This document shows, piece by piece, positions 54,810-64,000 of a stretch of DNA of 64,000 bases. Made by a program: the position numbers and the translations under genes. Source of the DNA: Amanita rubescens (Eukaryota; Basidiomycota; Agaricomycetes; Agaricales; Amanitaceae); assembly GCA_015039365.1 (NCBI GenBank), contig WION01000104.1, positions 92,600 through 156,599 on the forward strand, in the 5' to 3' direction. Numbering within the stretch: the first letter of the stretch is position 1; each line of letters starts with the position of its first letter. Under the pieces are notes generated by a model. That model saw nothing but the letters and a program-made list of their open reading frames with translations. It ran no database searches and was not told the origin of the DNA.

Positions 54810-56207
54810 ATGAAACTCAGTTTTCCTCGCCTTCGTCCGTTCCGCCGCCCGTCAGTCATGCGTCACGATATGGCCATCACTTTCCTCGGTACTTCCAGCG
54901 GTGGCGGCCCAACGAGACCGCGCAATTGTTCTTCTCTCGTGTGCGACTTGCTCAATGACGGTTCCTTATGGAGTACTACGTCTTGCACCCCATTTCCACT
55001 TCGCTAATCTCTCTTCAGTGGTCGATTGTGCCGAAGGGACCACTAGGCAGTTCCTCTTCCAGCCATATGGGCATCCACTCGTCAGGGCGAGCAAAATTAC
55101 GAAACTTTTCATAACCCATATGCATGGTATCCTTCTTTTCTGCAAAGGCGGAATTCCATTAAGCCCTTCTTAGCCGACCATGTTATGGGTATCATTACGC
55201 TCCTACGGAACGTACTACATCCTCCTAGCGTCGGGCAGATGCCTCAGGACGATCTCCCGCCACGCTGCACGGTTTGTGTCATTGCAAGATTGTTGACGTG
55301 ATCTGATATGTCGTTCAAGGTGGAAATCTACGGCCCCGCTGGGTTACGTTCTTTTGTCCGTCAGAATTTCAAAATGACTGCTACCCATACGGCAGACAAA
55401 TACGTCGTACACGAACTCTTAAACCGGCATGACCACGTCACTCCATGCGATGATTCCCCGTTCTCACAAATGGAGGATTCCGATTCTTCGCAACATCCAG
55501 GACATAATACCGGTTTCCATGATTGGAACATTAGACATTCGAGCGAGGAATGCGGACGCGACATATATGCCGGGGAGGATAACTTTTGGCGCGGGATAAC
55601 TTCAGGCCAAGGACGACATGGAGATGTAATCGTCGATGCTGGACCTATTTATCACAGAGGTAGTTCAGAAATTCGTAAATTCTGTATCGCTGATGGTCGC
55701 GCCATAGATCCCTGTATCGGTTATGTGTTTCGTGAAAGTTCTGATCCGCACCGGAAAATCGTTATTTTGGGCGATACCTCTAATCCTGACACAATCATTC
55801 CACTCTGCATCAACCCCTCCCCATCTCTTCTAATACATGAAGCCACTGATGCGCATATCCCCCATCATATCGATGCAAAGCTCGGTCGGCGGAATGCTGG
55901 AGAAGTACTGTCAAAGACAATCAGTCGAGGGCATTCCTCACCCGCTATGGCTGGAACCTTCGCCAACGTGGTTGGTGCACGAAGACTAGTGTTAAATCAT
56001 GTTGGTACTAGGTTCCCTGGACGCAGTGAAGATGCAAACCACAGGAATTGGCTTATTCTTTCTGAGATCCAAAACCAAGCATCACACGCATGGGGCTCTG
56101 GAAGGCAAGCTGAAGTGGCATTCGACTATATGCGCGTAGTCATACCTGGCCGCCAGAACCAAGAGATTCGATACTCCCATTCAGATGCACTATCACTATC
56201 CATATGA
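54810..56207 (+). CDS. tRNase Z, short-form (ELAC1-like) tRNA 3' endonuclease
   Basis: A metallo-beta-lactamase enzyme that trims tRNA 3' trailers. Signature FLGTSSGGGPTRPRNCSS lies near the N terminus. The zinc motif HMHADH is split by an intron at ~55129-55173 (HMH then ADHVMGI). VEIYGPAGLRSFVR, DAGPIYHRG, the KIVILGDTSNPD loop with its metal-binding Asp, and the LIHEATD and LVLNHVGTRF (histidine) motifs follow. At least three ~50-nt introns are present. The first Met gives an Arg-rich lead (possible mitochondrial targeting); an inner Met (MAITFLG, ~54871) would give the canonical short-form start. Confidence 0.88.
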
Positions 56208-56500
56208 CCAACAGGAAGATCACAGAACCACGGTGCGACAATTTCAAATTACAACCCAATCTTCGTTCCAGGTAGCCGCGGAGGTCGATGGAGTAGATCA
56301 AGCAAGCAGAGTTTATCATCAGCCGGATGCTTAAAGATACCGTGGCACCGGAGAAGAATCTCATCAATCACGGAAAAGGAGATGAGCACGCAAAACAAGT
56401 GTACTTTATATTCCTATAGCGTAACGCATAGTTGTGATATGTTATTGATCGATGTAAAATCAGCAAAGTCAATGAAAGCGTTATGAAGGGTCGAAAGCTG

Positions 56501-59293
56501 CTAGGTGCGATCCTGGCTTCCATATCGTTCACGAGCCTGCGGACAATTCTTTCAGTTCCATTCTGCAGCCAGGTCGTGTTTCCTCGTCCTCGGCGCAAAC
56601 GGTCACTTACCGCGTCCTGTGCCATGTGGACGTATCCAGAGTAGCCTTCGGCATATTTTCCAACTTCTTTACCTTTGCTAGCGCCTAGCCCAACGCCTTG
56701 CGCGTAGATTGCAGTATGGCTGTCGATGATAATCAAGCACGGTTCGTTGACATCCCAGGAACGTACATGGGATCAACTCTTCCTTCACCCTCGGTACCTA
56801 GGCCCTGGCCCTCCTTCCAACCCATCAGCTTCAGTAATTTATTCCCAACGTTGTTTTCATCCTTTCCCAGATCCACAGGATGTGGCGGCGAAGGTGGCCC
56901 TTCGGAGTTACGTTTTTTCCCCAGAACCTTGCTGTCCTTGTCCGGCATTGGTGTTTCGGGTTGGTTGAACAGGATGCGACGTTCAGATGCTCTATCACGG
57001 TACTTTGGTTGCTGTTGTTGCGAGCCTGCTGCCTTCCGCGCAACTGCTTTCTGTCGAGCTACATCTCTTAAATTAGGATCCATGTAGTTTTTCTAGTACT
57101 GCTGGTCAGTAACTTAGGATAGCTTCATCACGGCATGAAGTCAAACCTTGTGTAAGCCGGATTCCTTATTGTGGCGCTTGAGTTGTTCGATTGACTTGAA
57201 CTGCCTCGCGCACAAGAAGCACATCAGCGCATCTATATCTGCGAAGTCGAATTCAGTCTCCGATTCGGGCCCCTCTTTTGCAGAAGGGGCTGAGGTTATC
57301 TGCTATTATTACGGTAAACAACTTGGATATCCAAAGTCTAGCATAACATCACCTGCATCCCAGATGCCGGTCCCTTGGCAAGTTCTCCCTGAACTTGATT
57401 CCATTTCTGGATATTATCAACCGTCTAGCAAGACTCAATCTATGGCCATATGTTTTTCTTGGGCACATACCTTCCTGCTTGCAATCGAAGGTGCGACCTT
57501 TTTCGCGGCCACCGCTATCGAAGGAAGTAAATGACCAGCGGAACTACGATATGCTATGGGACGCACTCTTGTTAGATTCCATGTTGCCCTCTTCACCAGC
57601 AGAGTCATCCATTGCGTTTGCTTCATCATCCATGGATATCCCTGGAGCTAACGGTCGAAGATGACTGGCTGTAAAATTGATTAATACATAATTTTCAGAA
57701 CTAGGCACCAGCTTTCACCTTTGGCAGTCGATTTACTAAAATTCAAAGTGACGGGTTTGTCAGAGACAGGTAATGCTGATGGTGCGATAAGAACTTGTTT
57801 GGCACGCGCATCTATTTCGACTGACAGGCCATTTAGTTTCGAAACCAGTGAACACGGCTGAAAGATGCACCTTTCTTCTTTCTCTCCTTTTTCTCTTTCT
57901 GTGGCGGTCCTGTTGACACAGGCTCCTCAACCTTGAATTCCAAGACAGCACAAGTAGAATTCTCGTCCCAATATCGGACCCACAAGCCTTCCGAACCGCC
58001 TAGGCTACTAGTCGATTTCAAACACGCTTCATCGCGTTGAATGAAATCGGTGACAGGTTGGAAGGAGTAAGGATGAGCAAATGATGCTGCTACAGGTTTG
58101 TCTGAAATGCGAAATCCGTTAGGGTGAATTTGCGGAGACATCGTTGCGGCGAGCACGGCAGATGCGGACTATGAGTTGATGGATTTGAAAGGCTTTCACG
58201 TGCGACACGGGGAAAGTTACGATACCTGAACATCAACGAATTCTACAAACGCAAAACCGTAACTAGCCATCGTAACCTTGTCTTTGATTAATATTATCCG
58301 CCGCATACCCTTGGGTCCTGGTCTGCCAGGTCCAGAAGAATACAACATAGCTTGATAGATGGCTTGAGGCCCAGACAGAGGGTCTAATCCGCGAAAGAGT
58401 AATATAGGCGATTGGGTATTGCCAATGTCACGAGTCCCGTCGTTCAAGTTCCCTTTATTAAAGCGGTTCTTGTCGTGCGGCGAGGCGCTTTGTGAGTAAT
58501 CAATTTTGACCCTGCGACCGTTGTGAGGGGCACCGGTTTCCAATGCCTTGTAAAATGCGGCTGTCGCACTCGCGCCGTGGGAGGCTGGCGGAGGTACTTG
58601 AATAAAAGGGAATAGCGGGTCGACGAAGGCGCGAGCGTGATCCGTACTTGTGAATTGCGCGAATCCAAAGCCTTTCGAGGTACCTTGTAAATCCAACGGC
58701 GAAAGACGTCAATGTGTATGCAAAAGCAGATACAAATGTGCAAGTGCCTGATGATCTTTCACGAATAATCGTCACAGTCTCGATGTTACAGCCATAGGAT
58801 GAGAGATACGCCTGAAGCTGGAGGTAGGAAGTGGCTTCAGTCATGGATTATACGCAACGTAGAAACTAAACAGTCGACAGACATCGGCCTCGGTAAAATC
58901 TGGATCTAATCCAAGGAAAATGACGTGAGGACTGGGCTCCGAAGGCGTCAAACGCTTCTTAAAGCCACCACCGCCCCCAGGGGCACGAGAACGGTCATCA
59001 TGCCCATAGTCTTGGTGGTCGCCTTGCCGCAAATGTCCTGGCTTGTCATTTCCGACATCTTCAGCATTTTGCAAAGCCTCGTATCCGTACGTCTAGAAAA
59101 AAAGAAAAGAATGGATGAGATTCCTTGGCAAGATGAGGGTGATACGCACTCCATTATTGAACTTCCTGCGTTTCCCTTCTGCCTGAAGATCGTCTTCTCT
59201 TGCACGAATGTTAAGCCTGGAGTCGGGGCCTGGCCAGGGAGAGGACTCAGGCCAGGAATCCTTTCCTCTGTCCCACTCACGGTTGTGTGTCAT
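56501..59293 (-). CDS. RBM5/RBM10-like RNA-binding protein with G-patch
   Basis: From ATG 59293 (MTHNREWDRG) the exons give a charged lead, RRM1 (HVIFLGLDPDFTEAD, SKGFGFAQF), RRM2 (ILLFRGLDPLSGPQAI, YGFAFVEF), an OCRE-like SEGLWVRYWDENST segment, a Lys-rich linker, a C2H2 finger (CFLCARQFKSIEQLKRHNKESGLH), NLRDVARQKAV, and a G-patch (VGNKLLKLMGWKEGQGLG ... GVGLGASKG). The last exon reads ARERYGSQDRT and stops at 56501-56503. This order matches metazoan RBM5/RBM10, regulators of 3' splice-site choice in the spliceosome A complex. I did not find the RanBP2-type finger between the RRMs. The start is 75 bp from the divergent NDUFB4-like gene. Confidence 0.85.
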
Positions 59294-59368
59294 TAGAACG
59301 AAGATGGAAGTCAGAAGCCAAGGTGCGACAAACAAAAAGCCAAACAATCACCTCTCTCAACCTCTCTC

Positions 59369-59809
59369 ATGGGTGCACACGGTATGTTCCGCTCTTTCTG
59401 CCCCGCTATTTAATGTTCTCAGTACTCTTTTTCTAGGCGCCGTCAAGGTTTGTGCGTCCATTACGGCCAGTATGCGCCACTAACTATTTTTTCTCCAGGT
59501 AGATCCCGCCATCGAGCGGTTCAACCGTATGGTACGTCTCTCGAAGCATATATCTTGCGTGTCGCTTTAATACATTCGCACCATCTAGCGCGAAGAAGCA
59601 TACAAAAATTTCAGATGGACAAAGACAACCGTTCGCACTGCTATGTTAGGTTTCGTCGTAGTTCCTGGGATTTTTTACTACCTCTCCAGCGCCGGCTACG
59701 TACGACCCCTTCATCTTTTTGCTCGCATCGACGCTCACACGCGGCACAGCATAGATGGGATTGGATAGCAAGACGTAAAGGGGAATCGTTGATTCAGAAA
59801 CAAACATGA
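59369..59809 (+). CDS. Complex I B15/NDUFB4-like subunit
   Basis: A 75-aa product from five exons: 59369-59381 (13 nt), 59437-59447 (11 nt), 59499-59531 (33 nt), 59589-59699 (111 nt) and 59750-59809 (60 nt). Together they make 228 nt in frame with GT-AG introns of 50-57 nt. The protein reads VDPAIERFNRM, EEAYKNFRWT, one membrane segment (TAMLGFVVVPGIFYYLSSAGY) and RWDWIARRKGESL. This is the pattern of the single-pass B15/NDUFB4 accessory subunit of mitochondrial NADH dehydrogenase. Intron sequence exceeds half of the gene. It is convergent with COQ7, with 35 bp between stops. Confidence 0.85.
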
Positions 59810-59844
59810 GAAGTCCTTGGTATAGATTCATGCCATGTTCCAAT

Positions 59845-60613
59845 TCAAATACGTTTGCATAGTTCTATGGCGATCTTACACCCCGCACCAACAATACTAC
59901 TTAGGAGAGCATGGGCAGGTGCACGCTGCGAATGGTTGTCGACAGCGATATTGAGGTGTTCCAGTTCATCATCCCTAAATTCCTGCACGACCGCTTTAAG
60001 CAACGCGACGCTAGGATGATTCGCGGGCAGACCATCCATCTCTCGCAATTGGCTGGAAGAATGTTAATAAAGTAGCAGGATAATGACTTCTACATACTCA
60101 TCATAATGCTCTCCAATGACCGTTTCAACAGCCTCGGTGCATGCCATAGCAGCCTCCCTGCCCATTAGAGCCGTAGCAGCACCGAGGCCAAAACCGGCGA
60201 TTTTTGCAACTTCTAATAAGATGGTTGGCCTTATTTCATGTTGCAGTTGTATTTTATCCATCACTTCAAGATGTTTCTTCTCCTGGTCCCACATTTCCTG
60301 TGAACGGTTGAACAATGTTAGTTTGGAAATAGGACTGGGAACCGACCTGGATCAGAGGTCCAGTTATCTGATCTCTACGTAAAACATGGAACTGTCCTTT
60401 GTAGATCCAGTTAGCCGCCACTTCACCCGCCTGGTCGACTCGAATGGCACTGTCAAGTGTTCGTTGTTGTTCAGCGGTCAGCGCCTCTGGTGATGTTGAG
60501 ACTGAGAGGTCATTACAACGTAAAGGATCTAGGTAAATAGCGGATGGCTGAGCCCTGTGCGCAAAACCTCGAGAGAAGGGAAACGAGTGCAAACGGATCC
60601 TAAGAAGTGTCAT
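59845..60613 (-). CDS. COQ7: 5-demethoxyubiquinone hydroxylase, mitochondrial
   Basis: A diiron monooxygenase of ubiquinone biosynthesis in the mitochondrial inner membrane. Three exons from ATG 60613 give an Arg-rich presequence, then [18 protein letters not shown] (first Glu ligand), [12 protein letters not shown] (Glu and His ligands), [24 protein letters not shown] (membrane-associated helix and Glu ligand), and [14 protein letters not shown] (Glu and His ligands). It ends IELCKRI. All iron ligands of the COQ7 ferritin-like fold appear to be present. It is complete, about the usual length. The start is 47 bp from a divergent ATG at 60661. Confidence 0.93.
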
Positions 60614-60660
60614 GGAAGAGCGTGACCATTGTACACCCAGCTATCAACTCAGCGATCACC

Positions 60661-62095
60661 ATGTCTTCAACGTAAGTCTCGCTTAGCTTCGTTCGTCAGT
60701 GACTGGCTCTACGTTCATAAAGCTTTACCCCTTCCAACATAGTAGATATGTCAAAGGAGAAAGATTGGTCCGCTAACTTAGGTGTGTAGTACTTGTTCAG
60801 TTTGTATAAATACTAATCTCATTTCATCTTGATCAGGGATGCTTGACTGGGACTCTACGAGCATTGTATTCACAAAAAGGTCGCTGATCGAGTTCCTCAA
60901 GTGAGTTGTCTCGATGCGGTTCCCCGACAGACTTCACGTAGATCAGATATACAGGCACCACCGTCGACACGAACTTCAGTAACATTGCCAAATTACCGCG
61001 TAACAGATCTGTGCTGACATAGAAAACGCGAAACCGCTGATCGATTCCATTAGGTTATGCCAAGTTCGGAAAATTGACTAGTGTATCGGAAGATAGTAAC
61101 ACCCTACCGGAAACGGTGCCCCCAGGTATGTACTTCAGAAAATTGTACGTTGTAATGTATTCACCGTCAAAGAACACTTAATATCCGATGGTCCCACCAA
61201 CTTCAAACCTACCCGCAGAGTTCGGACGGCTCCCGGAGGCGAAACTCATGTCATTTTTGGCCACGACGAGGGCGAGGACGCGTTATCATCTGCACCTCGG
61301 CAGTTTAATAAACCAGCTAGCGAAGTACGTATTATTTTATTTTGTGTCAGTGTGTATGTTATCGCAGAGCCAGATTTCTGCCAAAGTTAACGAAGCAGCT
61401 TCCCCTGGCGATGCGGGCGAACAAGCCAATCCTTCCTCAAATTTTAAACCGAGCAGGTCAGCCGCGCGAGCATCCCTCTTGCAACTTGGCATGAATATAT
61501 TTTTTTGTAGACGCGTCAGGACCTTACCTGGTGGACAGAGCAGCCTGTCTAATCTTTGGGATACAGACACACTTGACGAAGATTTCAAACCCACTCGCAG
61601 GTATATCCTTCACTTTGCGCATGATTGTAATTCTCATCGCAACAGAGTTCGAGAAGGGCCCGGCGGGGAGGATCACATGAACAACGTAAGTCTATGGATG
61701 ATGAGCAAGGAAAATGCAAAAACAACGATTTTGGCAGATATTCTGAAGAATGTATTATAGCTTGCGTTCTAATTGGCACTGGTCTTATGAAATGAAATGA
61801 GTTGTAGTGATAAGCGCTCGCTTACGCCAAATGGAACGCTGCCTGGCGTCTCGTAAGTCTGAAATCGGTTGCTATTTTGTGTGTGCACAGTACGAGGAAT
61901 ACTACGTCCGCCTTACCAGTCACATTGTGCAAAAACTGTGAAACTGCAAATGCTATGGAGCTCGACATTTGCCAGAGCCTGTGGCTTGCAGAGCGACAGA
62001 TTCCAAGAACCATCCAGCAAAACTCAAGGATGTTCAGGCATGCAAAGCTATTTATGACCCGGAACATAATCAGCCAAAGTATAATATACAGTACT
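60661..62095 (+). CDS. Unrecognised multi-exon gene
   Basis: Splice-like signals and open segments suggest a gene read to the right. Segments are MSKEKDWSANL (possible start ATG 60748; another ATG at 60661), MLDWDSTSIVFTKRSLIEFLK, SDIQAPPSTRTSVTLPNY, GYAKFGKLTSVSEDSNTLPE, then 61188-61330 (PAEFGRLPEAKLMSFLATTRAR), 61370-61500 and 61510-61690. An EEYYVRLTSHIVQ segment is near 61890. I cannot fit all exons into one frame with confidence, and I recognise no family. The position, 47 bp from COQ7 and before the MET30-like stop, leaves room for one gene. Borders are approximate. Confidence 0.4.
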
Positions 62096-62130
62096 ACTAG
62101 GGTACATTTGACATAGCGCAATAAACAACA

Positions 62131-64000
62131 TTAGTTCTCAGTCCCATCACCGAAGCTCCATATCCTTACATCCGTATCATCACTGCCTGATACAATCTTA
62201 TCTTCGCCGAGGGCTATACAACTTACGGCTGCTTGGTGACCGACGAGCGTTGCAGTACAACGCCCTTCATCTCGGGACCACACCTCCAATCTATATTAGG
62301 CCAAGCACAAGAACTAACCATGAAAGGCGCACCTTAATTGTCCTATCGTGGCTGCCGCTGACAAGGCGTAGTTTATCGCAAGCAACAGACCAGACTCCCT
62401 CTATATGCCCGAAAAAAGTGCGAATTGCCTGGCTGAGTGAATATCCCATATCTTGACAGTGTTATCGAGACTCCCTGAAACGAGTAGCGGCTTCGTGCGA
62501 TCTCGACGATCATAGGGTTGGTGTTCGCCCGACTGTAGTTGCTGCTCTCCGGGAAAGTGAGGACCTGAAGTCTCCATGTCCTCCACTTCATGATTAGTCT
62601 CGGCGCGTTCTTCAGTATGCAATAGCTTGATACACTGCACCTGCCCAACATGACCGGTGAATTGACGTATGCAAGTACGGAGACTCAAGTCCCATAATTT
62701 GATAGTTCCATCGTCCGAGGCGGAGAAGAGCATTTTGCCAGGATCTATTTGTGACATCGATTGGCTAGGCGATGGAGCTGAAGCAGGTGGCGTGATGTGC
62801 CCATAGCCGCCGGAATCCCACAACTGCACGGCGTTGACCCATTCAGAGTGTCCGCGTAGCACGAACGAACCGCTGAGCGACATTCCACACTCTGATCGTT
62901 GAATCGACGCTTCCACTGGCAAGAAGATTTAAATCAAAATTAACACAAACGACACCATCGGTGTGACCCGCTAGTGTACGTATGCATTTTCCTCGTCGCC
63001 AATCCCAGACCTTAATGGTATTGTCCATGCTGCCGGTAATCAACTTTGCTTCATCGAATGAAGGCAGCGGACTGCACGAGTGTGACCTCTGAGACAATGT
63101 AGTTCGGCACCAGTCTCCAGATTCCAAACACGGACAGTGCGATCATATGAACCGGTAACGAGTACAGGGAATGCAGGGTGTGATAGATTTTCATTGAACT
63201 GATGACCACATGACGCCATCTGTGTGACCTTGAGAATGCGTACGGTACATCTTCCCCGGCGCCAATTACGTTCTACAGTCATTCGTTCGCTGTATACGTC
63301 TTTCCAGGGTCGCGTGACGGACGGTTTATCCAATGCTTCAGGAGAGGTTGGAGCAACCAAGGCACTCGACGAGTCTATATCTGAGTCGAGGTCTGACTGC
63401 ACATATTGTGCACACTTCGACTTTGTTCGTGGGCGTTTGACGGGCCTTAATATAGATTCATCGCCTTTTCTCTTCGACGATACAGGCGGTGAGACAATGG
63501 ATACAGGTGATCCAAGTAAAGAGGCTGGACAAGGTGAGCTAGAACGAAGCCTGTATGCCCGGTTCTTCTCAAGGATGGGCAAACCCCAGCCACATTTCTT
63601 GCATTTCTGTCCAATGTGCTGTTCGCAAATGCCACGCCACAACGTGTTATCGTCGGCTAGCATTTTCCATCGGCGGGCAACTTGGGCTGCACGACAAAGG
63701 GATGTAGCGTCGAGGTAACCGAGGATCTTGAGCGATACCTCCCGGGGAAAGACAGCAAATGGGTCAATTCGAATCAGGTGGTTGAGTTGCTCGGTCAGCA
63801 GGGACAATTGGGAGAAACAACACATGGTAAGGAGACCCTGTAGAATAAGGGCACGGCGGGGGTGAGACGAAGAGGAAAAATTTGACCAGACGGTATTAAC
63901 TATTTGGCGTTCCTCCTCTGGTAGAGCGTCTAACGACTTATAAAGTCATTCAGCGGCTGTTATCGATATGGACGAGGAAAGACGTACATGTTGGAGTTTG
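62131..64000 (-). CDS. MET30: F-box/WD40 substrate receptor, MET30/sconB-like (5' end outside window)
   Basis: The SCF ubiquitin ligase receptor that represses sulfur assimilation regulators. Read leftward, [10 protein letters not shown]...[18 protein letters not shown] leads into an F-box ([39 protein letters not shown]). Then come [14 protein letters not shown], a disordered Lys/Ser-rich insert and [28 protein letters not shown]. About seven WD40 repeats follow, with [74 protein letters not shown] and [17 protein letters not shown]. The stop is at 62131-62133. The order and the CGWGLP element match fungal Met30/sconB better than Cdc4. At least one more 5' exon lies beyond 64000. Confidence 0.85.

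Noticed and set aside
61822..62121. 99-aa hydrophobic minus-strand frame between the unknown gene and the MET30-like stop
   Set aside because: It runs opposite to an apparent exon (EEYYVRLTSHIV) and has no family features; probably a shadow.

Overview
The window is nuclear DNA of a filamentous fungus, most likely a basidiomycete of the Agaricomycetes type. The evidence is many introns of about 46-57 nt, very close gene spacing, fungal markers (class V myosin, JSN1-like RRM+PUF protein, APSES-like factor, MET30-like F-box/WD40 protein, farnesylated Ydj1-type DnaJ) and Tf1/sushi-like chromodomain LTR retrotransposons. It has two parts.

Bases 1-25.7 kb are a retrotransposon nest. A1 (422-8701, minus strand) is a complete Ty3/gypsy chromovirus with a perfect 5-bp target duplication and nearly identical LTRs. 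It carries gag, then pol in the -1 frame, then a block of three overlapping accessory ORFs after the integrase. B (10081-20492, minus) is an older relative with its own post-integrase ORF. It is broken by nonsense mutations, a 23-bp duplication and a ~1.93-kb tandem duplication. A2 (20493-25515, plus) is a 5'-truncated relative of A1, interrupted by a 705-bp solo LTR and by B's LTR at its left edge. A decayed gag-only element lies at 8.7-10.1 kb, and LTR pieces lie at 1-333 and 25522-25724. Both main families look self-primed: the predicted RNA 5' end pairs with the primer-binding site over 12-13 nt. Both also have a long AUG-free leader that runs into an open, conserved N-terminal extension of Gag.

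Bases 25.9-64 kb are a compact run of host genes. In order: COG4 (-), UPF0538/C2orf76 (+), YDJ1-like DnaJ (-), Nit2-like amidase (-), AN1 zinc finger protein (+), class V myosin (-), TEL2 (-), a degenerate long-chain acyl-CoA synthetase-like protein (+), APSES-like protein (+), JSN1-like RRM+PUF protein (+), a small N-myristoylation candidate (+), an unknown 481-aa protein (-), tRNase Z (+), RBM5/RBM10-like splicing factor (-), an NDUFB4-like complex I subunit (+), COQ7 (-), an unrecognised multi-exon gene (+), and a MET30-like F-box/WD40 protein (-, running off the right edge). Several divergent pairs share start-to-start gaps of 41-99 bp. A foldback element with ~250-bp inverted arms and a tRNA-like core sits between TEL2 and the acyl-CoA synthetase-like gene.

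Exon boundaries were worked out by eye from splice signals, reading frame and family alignment. Where all exons of a gene were checked to sum to a multiple of three, the entry says so. Multi-exon genes are given as full spans from start codon to stop codon.
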